Assembly: GCF_900102265.1 (NCBI RefSeq)
Contig: NZ_FNBH01000001.1
Coordinates: 62,001-126,000 of the forward strand
Source: Epilithonimonas hungarica
GTDB lineage: Bacteria; Bacteroidota; Bacteroidia; Flavobacteriales; Weeksellaceae
DNA: 64,000 bases
Direction of reading: 5' to 3'
The notes under the pieces were generated by a model that was not told the DNA's origin, made no database searches, and was given only the letters and a program-made list of their open reading frames with translations. The translations under genes and the position numbers were made by a program. Below are positions 1-7,896 of the stretch, one piece after another (the first letter of the stretch is position 1; each line of letters starts with the position of its first letter).

Positions 1-57
1 TTTGATAACTTTATTAAATCTTTGCCAACAGAAGAGAAAGAAGAATATGATTTTTAA
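1..57 (+). CDS. 3' end of an unidentified gene
   Basis: The first 18 codons of the window read in frame 1 to a TAA at 55-57 and give an acidic, hydrophilic tail ending EEKEEYDF. The gene begins outside the window, so no family can be assigned. A strong hairpin with T-tract follows within about 15 bases, which supports this being the true end of a transcribed gene. Confidence 0.5.
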   Translation, partial: FDNFIKSLPTEEKEEYDF

Positions 58-68
58 ATCTGAACTAT

Positions 69-109
69 AAAAAAAGATGCTCAAAACGTAAAATTGAGCA
101 TCTTTTTTA
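69..109. terminator. Bidirectional intrinsic terminator
   Basis: AAAAAGATGCTCAA at 71-84 pairs with TTGAGCATCTTTTT at 94-107 around a 9-base loop. The A-run on the left and T-run on the right let it act on both strands. It lies between the plus-strand gene tail ending at 57 and the minus-strand AsmA-like gene ending at 122. Confidence 0.85.
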
Positions 110-121
110 TTCTTAATACAA

Positions 122-2233
122 TTATTTCTTTTTTTCAGCAATATTATTTTTAGCTTCTTTTATTTTCTTCTTTGTTTCTTTCACGGTCTCTTTCACATCT
201 TCAACATTTTCCTTCACTTTTTCAACATTGATACTGATTAAAGTCTTTTTCAATCCATCTTCGATACCTTTCCAGAACAGATTGAAGAATGACCTTTCCT
301 TATTTCTTTCAACATAAACATCAACAGATTCTGGAAATTGCTTGGAGTCTTTTCTCACAACCAGATTCACAACTGCAGATAGGAATTTTTTCTTTTCTCT
401 TGTTTTTTTATCGAGAAGGCTGACTTTCAAATCTTTGTGTGCAATCCTGAATTTCCCATTCATAATGTCATTATTCCCTTTGAAGTCAAAATTGAGACTT
501 GTGATTGTTCCTGTCGCAGAAACATTGAGATAAGGTTTGATGAATGGGTTGATATCAACAGCTGGCAAGTCATTAATGCTTCCCCCAATTGTAAAATTAT
601 CACGCATATCGGCCGTATTGAAATTCCAATTCACCTTCATTGGAGATACATCCATAAATTTGCAGTTGATCGTTATCGGAACTTTTGTATTGGCTCCTTT
701 TTGTTTATTGGAATTGAGATTTTTGACATCCATATTAAAATTTGTAAAGATAACTTTTCCGGGCCCGTGTGAATCAGGCGTATCTTCTTCATATACCAAT
801 TTGGACTGGATAAGTTTCAGATTGTCAACAACTAAAGGGAATTTTATAGTTCTCAGTAACTTAGAATAGAGCAGCTTTTCTTTCGGGTTATCTTTCGGGA
901 TTTTACTTCGGAAGATATTGGCGTCAACATTCGTTAGCTTTGCATTTTTAAGATTGATATTCGGCTTGTCATTTTCGAATTTCCAATTAATTCCCAACAG
1001 TTGAATCCTGTCTGCAGAAATATCGAACAAGTCATTTTCCATTGGAATCATTCTTACAAATTCCGCTCTTGATACTTTTGGTTTTAATTTAAAATATTTT
1101 AAATCAATATTTTGCGAAGTCATTGTGAGGCTTGACAAATCCATATTGTAATATTTTCCAGCATCATAAAAAAATTGATTTCCGGAAACTTTGTAATCTT
1201 TGTAAGTGAAAGGGATTTTGTTTTTCGAAGTTTCTTCGTCCATTAAAAAACCCTTCAAATTTGCATCGAATTTTGCTAATGAGAGAGACTTTTTCCCATT
1301 CGATCTCAGAATAGAAAATTGTCCATTTTTAATATCCAAATTCTCAAAATCAATATTAAAGTTAGGCTTTTCTTTATGTGATCGAACAACTTTACTATCA
1401 CGATTTTGTAAAATAAAAACCGGGTCGATAACTTGGGCATTTCTGAAACTTAATTTTGTTTTGTTAAATGTCAGATCATTGAAAGAGATCCTCTTGCTTT
1501 TGATATCGTAAAGTGTTTTCTGGGTTTTGAAATTCTGTTCCCAGTTTTTGAAATCAACCGATGGTTTTAATTCAAAATCATTGATCGTCAATTCTCCATT
1601 AATGGTTTTTAGTTCCGACGAATTCAAGGAATAAACATCACCGATTTGTGCATAAAACAGATTGGCGGAGATTTTATAACTATCCAGCGCAAAAGGTAAT
1701 TCATCAGGATTTTGATTCAGACTAAGGTTTTTGACATCAAGATCAAAGTTGCTTGCGGAGAAAAGTTTGGTGTTGTCTGGTTTATAAACCTCGATATTTC
1801 CTTTTTGGATTTCAATATTTTTGATTGTAAAAGGAATTGGATTTTTTTTGTTTTTTTCAGCCCGTGGTTTCGCTGACCGGACTTTTAAATTGGGATTGAT
1901 CAGCTTAATAGAATTGGCTTCAATTTGATTGTTTTTCAAAAATTCAATTATGCTTAATCTGCTGATATTCAAATTGTCTAAGCTTCCTTCGAGAGCTATA
2001 CTTTCAAGGTTGTTTGGTTGCTTGGTTTTGATTTTAATTTGATTGGCAGAGATGCTTCCAGTCAGGATCTCCACATTCAGAGATTCATAAGTGATCTCGT
2101 AAGGCGTTTTGGTTTTGAGATAATCAGGTAATTTGTACTTGAGCCAAAGACTGAATCCGATATTCAGTAAAACTATGAGAATCAAAACACTCCCAAGGAC
2201 GATTGCAGTAATTTTCAGTAGTTTTTTTAGCAT
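122..2233 (-). CDS. AsmA-like membrane-anchored envelope protein with internal repeats
   Basis: A 703-residue protein with one N-terminal membrane segment (about residues 7-28) and a long, beta-rich, presumably periplasmic body. The body resembles the AsmA/TamB/DUF748 group, whose members bridge or organise the envelope and in some cases move lipids. Two repeats of about 150 residues are visible. One starts near residue 139 (NIEIQKGNIEV) and the second in the middle of the protein (NLDIKNGQFSI). Both carry a D/S-YK-[IV]-S motif and an F-LKP motif. A partial third copy follows (NLKLIQSKLVY). The C-terminus (about 655-703) is a highly charged Lys/Glu helix, probably a coiled coil. The gene is alone on the minus strand and no partner is evident. 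The family assignment rests on overall pattern, not on a diagnostic motif; the exact role is unknown. Confidence 0.65.
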   Translation of the reverse strand: MLKKLLKITAIVLGSVLILIVLLNIGFSLWLKYKLPDYLKTKTPYEITYESLNVEILTGSISANQIKIKTKQPNNLESIALEGSLDNLNISRLSIIEFLKNNQIEANSIKLINPNLKVRSAKPRAEKNKKNPIPFTIKNIEIQKGNIEVYKPDNTKLFSASNFDLDVKNLSLNQNPDELPFALDSYKISANLFYAQIGDVYSLNSSELKTINGELTINDFELKPSVDFKNWEQNFKTQKTLYDIKSKRISFNDLTFNKTKLSFRNAQVIDPVFILQNRDSKVVRSHKEKPNFNIDFENLDIKNGQFSILRSNGKKSLSLAKFDANLKGFLMDEETSKNKIPFTYKDYKVSGNQFFYDAGKYYNMDLSSLTMTSQNIDLKYFKLKPKVSRAEFVRMIPMENDLFDISADRIQLLGINWKFENDKPNINLKNAKLTNVDANIFRSKIPKDNPKEKLLYSKLLRTIKFPLVVDNLKLIQSKLVYEEDTPDSHGPGKVIFTNFNMDVKNLNSNKQKGANTKVPITINCKFMDVSPMKVNWNFNTADMRDNFTIGGSINDLPAVDINPFIKPYLNVSATGTITSLNFDFKGNNDIMNGKFRIAHKDLKVSLLDKKTREKKKFLSAVVNLVVRKDSKQFPESVDVYVERNKERSFFNLFWKGIEDGLKKTLISINVEKVKENVEDVKETVKETKKKIKEAKNNIAEKKK

Positions 2234-2274
2234 AAATTTTATTTTAAAAATTAATGACTAAAACCATTCCAAAT

Positions 2275-3066
2275 TTAAAGGCTCAATTCGATCACATAAC
2301 CTTCGTGTCCTCTTACATTGATAAAATCGCCACCTTCAAAAGAAAGATATTGTCCTTTGATCCCTTTCAAAACTCCGTTGAATTCTGGTTTTTTGTCCAG
2401 AGTAAAAACATTGATCTTTTCCGGTGCTTCATAAGGAAAATCGAGTTTTATAACATTCTCTTCAGTGACTGCAAACTTTTTGAAATCGTTGGGGAAATAT
2501 TCCGCGATCTTATTTCGGAAATCGATCAAATCCAGAGTATCTTCATAATCATCTGCAAGCATTTTTTTCGGATTGGTTTTGTCGGCGATGTGTTTTTTGA
2601 GTTCCACCTCGATCATTCCGGCTTCATAACGGTTTTCTGTAACCGCAATCGGCAAAGCGAAAGTTGCGCCCTGATCGATCCAACGTGTTGGGATCTGATG
2701 CTCTCTTGTAACTCCAACTTTTACGTCGCCGGTGTAAGCCAGATAAACGATATGCGGAACCAACTGGATTTCTTTCTCAATTTCCAGATCCCGCTCTGCA
2801 ATGCCAAGATGTGCTGTGGACAGTTCCGGACGAATAATGGTATCACTCGCATAAGGACTTTCGAAAAAGCATTTTTTACAAAATCCCATTCTGTAGATCT
2901 TCTCGTCGCTTCCACAATTCACACATTCATATCCGGTGTGTTTTATTTTAAGTTCTTTCCCGAAAAGCTGATTCATATTGATCAGGTCACCCTTTAGATT
3001 CAGATAATATTGGATTGGTTGCCCGTTTTGGGAGATCATTTTGAGAATTTGTCCGGAGAATTGCAT
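2275..3066 (-). CDS. DUF2797 domain protein with a zinc-ribbon-like motif
   Basis: 263 residues that match my memory of the DUF2797 family, whose function is unknown. Near residues 47-66 a CVNCG pair and a CKKC pair form a four-cysteine cluster, probably binding zinc. The middle contains HIVYLAYTGDVKVGVTR followed by RWIDQGA, which resembles the start of a GIY-YIG nuclease fold: a tyrosine-containing strand, then KVG, then an arginine. I infer a possible nucleic-acid-related role from this, but I cannot show a complete GIY-YIG active site. It ends 41 bases before the AsmA-like start on the same strand, so the two may be co-transcribed. Confidence 0.8.
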   Translation of the reverse strand: MQFSGQILKMISQNGQPIQYYLNLKGDLINMNQLFGKELKIKHTGYECVNCGSDEKIYRMGFCKKCFFESPYASDTIIRPELSTAHLGIAERDLEIEKEIQLVPHIVYLAYTGDVKVGVTREHQIPTRWIDQGATFALPIAVTENRYEAGMIEVELKKHIADKTNPKKMLADDYEDTLDLIDFRNKIAEYFPNDFKKFAVTEENVIKLDFPYEAPEKINVFTLDKKPEFNGVLKGIKGQYLSFEGGDFINVRGHEGYVIELSL

Positions 3067-3153
3067 TTTGTCTTAGATTAGAAATTGGGATTAAAAGTAA
3101 TCATTATTTAATTAATTTTAAATTTTTATCAGATACATCATTCTCGTGATTTA

Positions 3154-3187
3154 TTGTAGTTCTTTTTTTGTTTAATTCTTATATTCG
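3154..3187 (+). promoter_or_regulatory. Possible promoter for the epimerase
   Basis: TATATTCG at 3180-3187 differs by one base from the Bacteroidetes -7 consensus TAnnTTTG. A TTG at 3154-3156 lies 23 bases upstream, at the long end of the usual spacing. If real, transcription starts near 3194, inside the spurious N-terminal extension. Confidence 0.35.
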
Positions 3188-3203
3188 CATCTCAATTGAT
3201 TTT

Positions 3204-4232
3204 ATGAATTATCTTTTAACCGGTGGCAGTGGATTTATAGGTTCTCACTTGGTAGAACAGCTTTTGAAAAATGGACATTCTGTCATTAATATTGACAATT
3301 TTGACGATTTTTACGATTACAAGGTCAAAGTCAGAAATACCTTGGAATCTTTAGGTTTAAATCCCGGATTTAGTTTTTCAGACAAAGAAACCGATATTCA
3401 AAATTTAGCAACTGAAACTAAATCAGATAATTATCAACTTTACTATCAGGACATTCGGGACAAAAAAGGTTTGGAAGTTATTTTCCGCGACCATAAGATT
3501 GATTTGGTGGTCCATTTAGCGGCTTTAGCTGGTGTTCGTCCATCTATTGAAAGGCCTTTGGAATATGAAGAAGTTAACGTCAGAGGAACTCAGAATCTTT
3601 GGGAGCTTTGCAAGGAATTCGAAATCAAAAAATTTATTTGTGCTTCATCATCAAGTGTTTACGGGAATAATGAGAAGATACCTTTTTCCGAAACGGATAA
3701 TGTTGACAATCCGATTTCTCCTTACGCAGCGACAAAAAAATGTGGTGAAATCATTGGTCATGTGTACCATAGCCTTTATCATATTGATATGATTCAGTTG
3801 AGATTTTTCACGGTTTATGGCCCAAGACAAAGGCCTGATCTGGCGATTCACAAATTCACAAAATTAATTTCGGAAAATCAAGAAATACCTTTCTACGGCG
3901 ATGGTTCTACGGCTAGAGATTACACTTTTATCCATGATATTATTGATGGGATTTTAAAATCAATAAAATATCTGGAAACCAATGAAAACGTGTATGAGAT
4001 CATTAATCTCGGAGAAAGTGAAGTCGTGACATTGGACAAAATGTTATATATTCTGGAAGAAACAATTGGTAAGAAGGCTAATAAAAAAATGTTACCGATG
4101 CAGCCTGGGGATGTTCAGAAAACCAATGCAGACATTACAAAGGCCAGGTCGCTTATCGGATATTCTCCAAGCACAAACTTCCAAAATGGCATAAAAAAAT
4201 TTGTGGAATGGTTTTTGGGAAATCCGCATTAA
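3204..4232 (+). CDS. NAD-dependent nucleotide-sugar epimerase (UDP-glucuronate 4-epimerase type)
   Basis: A 342-residue extended short-chain dehydrogenase. The Rossmann motif GGSGFIGSH lies at the N-terminus. The catalytic set is SSSSVYG plus YAATKK (the YxxxK pair). TVYGPRQRPDLA followed by KFTKLI is the pattern I associate with UDP-glucuronate/UDP-galacturonate 4-epimerases of capsule pathways. Such enzymes act in the cytosol to supply sugars for surface polysaccharide. A longer frame could start at a TTG at 3168, but those 12 residues have no family counterpart and the Rossmann fold begins right after ATG 3204, so I use 3204. It stands alone; the polysaccharide genes at 59.6-64 kb are a plausible user of the product, but that is inference. 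Confidence 0.85.
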   Translation: MNYLLTGGSGFIGSHLVEQLLKNGHSVINIDNFDDFYDYKVKVRNTLESLGLNPGFSFSDKETDIQNLATETKSDNYQLYYQDIRDKKGLEVIFRDHKIDLVVHLAALAGVRPSIERPLEYEEVNVRGTQNLWELCKEFEIKKFICASSSSVYGNNEKIPFSETDNVDNPISPYAATKKCGEIIGHVYHSLYHIDMIQLRFFTVYGPRQRPDLAIHKFTKLISENQEIPFYGDGSTARDYTFIHDIIDGILKSIKYLETNENVYEIINLGESEVVTLDKMLYILEETIGKKANKKMLPMQPGDVQKTNADITKARSLIGYSPSTNFQNGIKKFVEWFLGNPH

Positions 4233-4329
4233 CATTCTTTGGTCGTAGATAAATTTAAATACCAAATAAAATTTTTTTAAATATTATTGAAAATCAATAG
4301 AAAAGTATATAAAATATCACCTAATTTTT

Positions 4330-4337
4330 TACTTTTG
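4330..4337 (+). promoter_or_regulatory. -7 promoter element of the DUF2795 gene
   Basis: TACTTTTG is an exact TAnnTTTG match and is followed by CA, 15 bases before ATG 4353. I see no convincing TTTG element at the expected distance upstream. Confidence 0.5.
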
Positions 4338-4352
4338 CAAAAAATTTAAATT

Positions 4353-4574
4353 ATGTATTGGACATTAGAATTAGCATCATATCTTAGCGATGCACCTTGG
4401 CCGATGACCAAGGCAGAATTAATTGATTACGCCATCAGAACAGGAGCACCTATGGAAGTTGTAGAAAACCTTCAGGCAATCGAGGATGAAGGAGAGATTT
4501 ATGATGCGATAGATGAGATCTGGAGCGATTATCCTACTGACGAGGATTATCTCTGGAACGAAGACGAATATTAA
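4353..4574 (+). CDS. Small DUF2795 domain protein
   Basis: A 73-residue acidic cytosolic protein. The segment WPMTKAELIDYAIRTGAP followed by a VVENLQ helix matches the short DUF2795 domain, whose function is unknown. The C-terminus is very acidic (YPTDEDYLWNEDEY). It has its own -7 element and is separated from secA by 100 bases. A weak hairpin (TTGACC with GGTCAA, about 4595-4616) lies between them, so co-transcription with secA is uncertain. Confidence 0.8.
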   Translation: MYWTLELASYLSDAPWPMTKAELIDYAIRTGAPMEVVENLQAIEDEGEIYDAIDEIWSDYPTDEDYLWNEDEY

Positions 4575-4674
4575 TTCGTTTTTTTGACTTTTGACCTTTT
4601 GTCACTGGTCAATTTCTTATTAAATAAATTACGCAATTAGTTAAAAGCTAAAGGCAAACCGCAAATAGCAAATT

Positions 4675-7600
4675 ATGAGTTTTTTAAATACAGTTCTTAA
4701 AAGTTTTTTGGGAGACAAAAATGCAAAAGATCTTAAAGAAGTAAAGAAAGTTGTCGCAAAAATAAAAGCAGTAGAATCTAACATCCAATCATTATCTGAT
4801 GATGGATTGAGAGATAAAACAGCAGAGTTCAAAGAAAAGATAAAATCTGCAACTGTTAAGTTTACAACCCAAATAGACGAAGTAAAAGAGCAGATAAAAA
4901 ACTCTACAAACGTTGACGAAAAAGAGGCTCTTTTCACTAAAATAGAAACGCTTAAAAAAGAGTCTTATGAGGTAGAAGAAAAGGTTCTTAATGAGATTCT
5001 ACCGGAAGCTTTTGCGTTGGTGAAGGAAACTTCAAGGCGTTTGGCCCAGAACGGAGAGATCAGGGTTACTGCAACAGACAGAGATCGCGAATTGGCTGCT
5101 ACAAAAGATTTTGTGTTTCTAGATGGCGATATTGCTGTTTGGAAAAATTCTTGGGACGCGGCCGGAACGCCGGTAGTTTGGGATATGGTTCATTATGACA
5201 CACAGTTTATTGGTGGTGTTGTATTGCACTCTGGAAAAATTGCAGAAATGGCAACAGGGGAAGGTAAAACATTGGTAGGAACTTTACCAATTTATCTTAA
5301 TGCCTTACCAGGAAGAGGTGTTCACGTTGTAACGGTTAACGATTATTTGGCGAAAAGAGACTCGGCTTGGATGGGGCCATTGTATCAATTCCACGGATTG
5401 ACGATTGATTGTATCGATCTTCACCAACCTAACTCAGATTCCAGAAGAAAGGCTTATCAGGCAAGTATCACTTACGGAACGAATAACGAATTTGGTTTTG
5501 ATTACCTGAGAGATAATATGGTAACCAATCCTTCAGAATTGGTCCAAGGAGAACTGAATTTCGCTATCGTCGATGAGGTGGATTCTGTTTTGATCGATGA
5601 TGCGAGAACACCGTTGATTATTTCCGGGCCGGTTCCTCAAGGTGACAGGCAAGAATTTGATGTTCTTAAGCCTTCTATCGACAGAATTGTTGAGGTTCAG
5701 AAAAAAACTGTATCCGCAATTTTCAACGAAGCTAAAAAATTAATAGCGAACGGAAATAATAAAGAAGGTGGTTTCAAATTACTTCAAGCTTACAGGGGTC
5801 TTCCGAAGAATAGACAATTGATCAAATTTTTGTCGGAAAGTGGAAACCGCGCCTTGCTTCAGAAAGTTGAAGGGCAATATATGGCGGATAACAACCGTGA
5901 TATGCCAATCGTAGATAAAGATCTTTATTTCGTGATCGATGAGAAGAATAATCAAATCGATCTAACGGATAAAGGTGTAGAATATATGTCTGCGGGTAAC
6001 GAGGATTCGCAGTTCTTTGTATTGACCGATATCGGGACAGAAATTGCTGAACTTGAAAAGAAAAACCTTTCCAAAGAAGAAGAATTTGCTGCCAAGGAAG
6101 AGCTATACAGAGAGTTTTCTGTGAAATCTGAGCGTATTCACACGATGAATCAATTGCTTAAAGCTTATACATTATTTGAAAAAGATGATGAATATGTGGT
6201 AATTGATGGCGAAGTGAAAATCGTTGATGAACAGACTGGTCGTATCATGGAAGGAAGACGTTATTCGGACGGACTCCACCAAGCGATCGAAGCCAAAGAA
6301 AATGTAAAGATTGAAGCGGCAACTCAAACGTTTGCAACAATTACTTTACAAAATTATTTCCGTATGTATAATAAGTTAGCCGGTATGACTGGTACTGCGG
6401 AAACAGAAGCCGGAGAATTCTGGCAGATTTATAAGTTGGATGTGGTTGTGATTCCTACGAACAGACCAATCCAGAGAGATGACAGACAAGATCTGGTTTT
6501 CAAGACCAATCGTGAAAAATACAATGCGGTAATCGAAGAAATCGAGAAATTGACATCAGCAGGAAGACCTGTTTTGGTGGGAACGACTTCGGTTGAAATT
6601 TCTCAGTTACTTTCAAAAGCATTACAGTTAAGAAAGATCCAACACCAAGTTCTGAATGCAAAACTTCACAAGAAAGAAGCAGAGATTGTAGCTGGAGCAG
6701 GTGGCCCAGGCGTTGTTACGATTGCTACGAATATGGCTGGTAGAGGTACCGATATCAAACTAAAAGGAGAGGTTAAAGATGCTGGAGGTTTAGCAATTAT
6801 TGGTACAGAAAGGCACGATTCCCGTCGTGTTGACAGACAGTTGAGAGGTAGAGCCGGTCGTCAGGGAGATCCGGGAAGCTCTCAGTTCTATGTTTCTTTG
6901 GAAGATAACTTGATGCGTCTCTTCGGTTCCGAAAGAATTGCGAAAATGATGGATAGAATGGGACATAAGGAAGGCGAAGTGATTCAGCATTCTATGATCT
7001 CCAAATCTATCGAAAGAGCTCAGAAAAAAGTTGAAGAGAACAACTTTGGTGTCAGAAAGAGATTGCTTGAGTATGATGATGTCATGAATAAGCAACGTGA
7101 CGTAATCTACAAAAGAAGAAAGAATGCGTTGTTTGGAGACCATTTGAAGTACGATATCGTAAACATGATTTATGATACGGCTGCTGCAATTGTTTCTCAG
7201 ACCAAAGCAACTGGAAATTACAAAGATTTCGAATTCGAGATCATCAAACATTTCACAATGGAAGCACCTGTAAGTGAGTCAGAATTTGGAAGTACTCAGA
7301 TTCCAGCTCTTACAGATATCGTTTTCAAAAAGGCAAAAGAGGACTATGACTTGAGATTGAATCTTCTTAAGGAAAAAGCTTATCCAATTATCGAGAATGT
7401 TTATCTTAACCAAGGTTCTATGTTCAAGATGATCCAGGTTCCTTTTACTGATGGCATCAAAACAATGACCATTGTGACAGATCTAAAAGAAGCTTACGAA
7501 ACCAAATGTGAATCATTGATCACGGATTTCGAAAAGAATATTTCTCTTGCAATCATTGATGAAAACTGGAAAACACACTTGAGAGAAATGGACGACCTAA

Positions 7601-7746
7601 GACGCTCTTCGCAAGGTGCCGTTTATGAGCAAAAAGATCCATTGGTAATCTACAAGCAAGAGTCTTTCTACTTGTTTAGCGAAATGGTTGATAAAGTGAA
7701 TAAAGAGATTGTTTCTTTCTTATACAAAGGAGAAATCCCTGCTTAA
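4675..7746 (+). CDS. secA: Preprotein translocase ATPase SecA
   Basis: 1023 residues. SecA is the ATPase motor that pushes signal-peptide-bearing proteins through SecYEG. Visible motifs are the Walker A ATGEGKT near residues 193-199, the [19 protein letters not shown] segment near residue 300, MTGTA in the cross-linking region, the second-ATPase-domain motifs GTTSVE and NMAGRGTDI, and [16 protein letters not shown]. The extra segment around residues 340-430 is of the kind seen in Bacteroidetes SecA. The protein ends LYKGEIPA just after the helical scaffold/wing region, with no C-terminal CxCxSGxxxxxC[HC] zinc-binding tail. That tail is common in SecA and helps bind SecB. The stop is followed at once by a good terminator, so the shortness does not look like a recent frameshift. 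Confidence 0.98.
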   Translation: MSFLNTVLKSFLGDKNAKDLKEVKKVVAKIKAVESNIQSLSDDGLRDKTAEFKEKIKSATVKFTTQIDEVKEQIKNSTNVDEKEALFTKIETLKKESYEVEEKVLNEILPEAFALVKETSRRLAQNGEIRVTATDRDRELAATKDFVFLDGDIAVWKNSWDAAGTPVVWDMVHYDTQFIGGVVLHSGKIAEMATGEGKTLVGTLPIYLNALPGRGVHVVTVNDYLAKRDSAWMGPLYQFHGLTIDCIDLHQPNSDSRRKAYQASITYGTNNEFGFDYLRDNMVTNPSELVQGELNFAIVDEVDSVLIDDARTPLIISGPVPQGDRQEFDVLKPSIDRIVEVQKKTVSAIFNEAKKLIANGNNKEGGFKLLQAYRGLPKNRQLIKFLSESGNRALLQKVEGQYMADNNRDMPIVDKDLYFVIDEKNNQIDLTDKGVEYMSAGNEDSQFFVLTDIGTEIAELEKKNLSKEEEFAAKEELYREFSVKSERIHTMNQLLKAYTLFEKDDEYVVIDGEVKIVDEQTGRIMEGRRYSDGLHQAIEAKENVKIEAATQTFATITLQNYFRMYNKLAGMTGTAETEAGEFWQIYKLDVVVIPTNRPIQRDDRQDLVFKTNREKYNAVIEEIEKLTSAGRPVLVGTTSVEISQLLSKALQLRKIQHQVLNAKLHKKEAEIVAGAGGPGVVTIATNMAGRGTDIKLKGEVKDAGGLAIIGTERHDSRRVDRQLRGRAGRQGDPGSSQFYVSLEDNLMRLFGSERIAKMMDRMGHKEGEVIQHSMISKSIERAQKKVEENNFGVRKRLLEYDDVMNKQRDVIYKRRKNALFGDHLKYDIVNMIYDTAAAIVSQTKATGNYKDFEFEIIKHFTMEAPVSESEFGSTQIPALTDIVFKKAKEDYDLRLNLLKEKAYPIIENVYLNQGSMFKMIQVPFTDGIKTMTIVTDLKEAYETKCESLITDFEKNISLAIIDENWKTHLREMDDLRRSSQGAVYEQKDPLVIYKQESFYLFSEMVDKVNKEIVSFLYKGEIPA

Positions 7747-7772
7747 GAATAGATTTAAAACTATAAAACATT

Positions 7773-7803
7773 ATCCTGCTGATTTATCAGCAGGATTTTT
7801 ATT
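7773..7803 (+). terminator. Intrinsic terminator of secA
   Basis: ATCCTGCTGA (7773-7782) pairs perfectly with TCAGCAGGAT (7787-7796) around TTTA and is followed by a T-run. Confidence 0.9.
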
Positions 7804-7840
7804 TGGAACAATTCTTAATAATCTGATAAAAATCACAAAA

Positions 7841-7876
7841 TTTGTTAATTTAGAATAATTAAAAATAATACCTTTG
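7841..7876 (+). promoter_or_regulatory. Promoter of the TonB/PepSY iron operon
   Basis: TACCTTTG at 7869-7876 is an exact -7 match followed by CA, 20 bases before ATG 7897. TTTG at 7841-7844 could be the -33 element, although the 24-base spacing is slightly long. Between them lies TTAATTTAGAATAATT, a 16-base stretch that also occurs upstream of the DoxX gene (52735-52750). Confidence 0.6.
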
Positions 7877-7896
7877 CAAAAAAAATTATTCGGCTA

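Noticed and set aside
2254-2997. Open frame of 247 codons on the plus strand
   Set aside because: It is antisense to the DUF2797 gene along its whole length, and its translation is Phe/Ile/Cys-rich with no domain.
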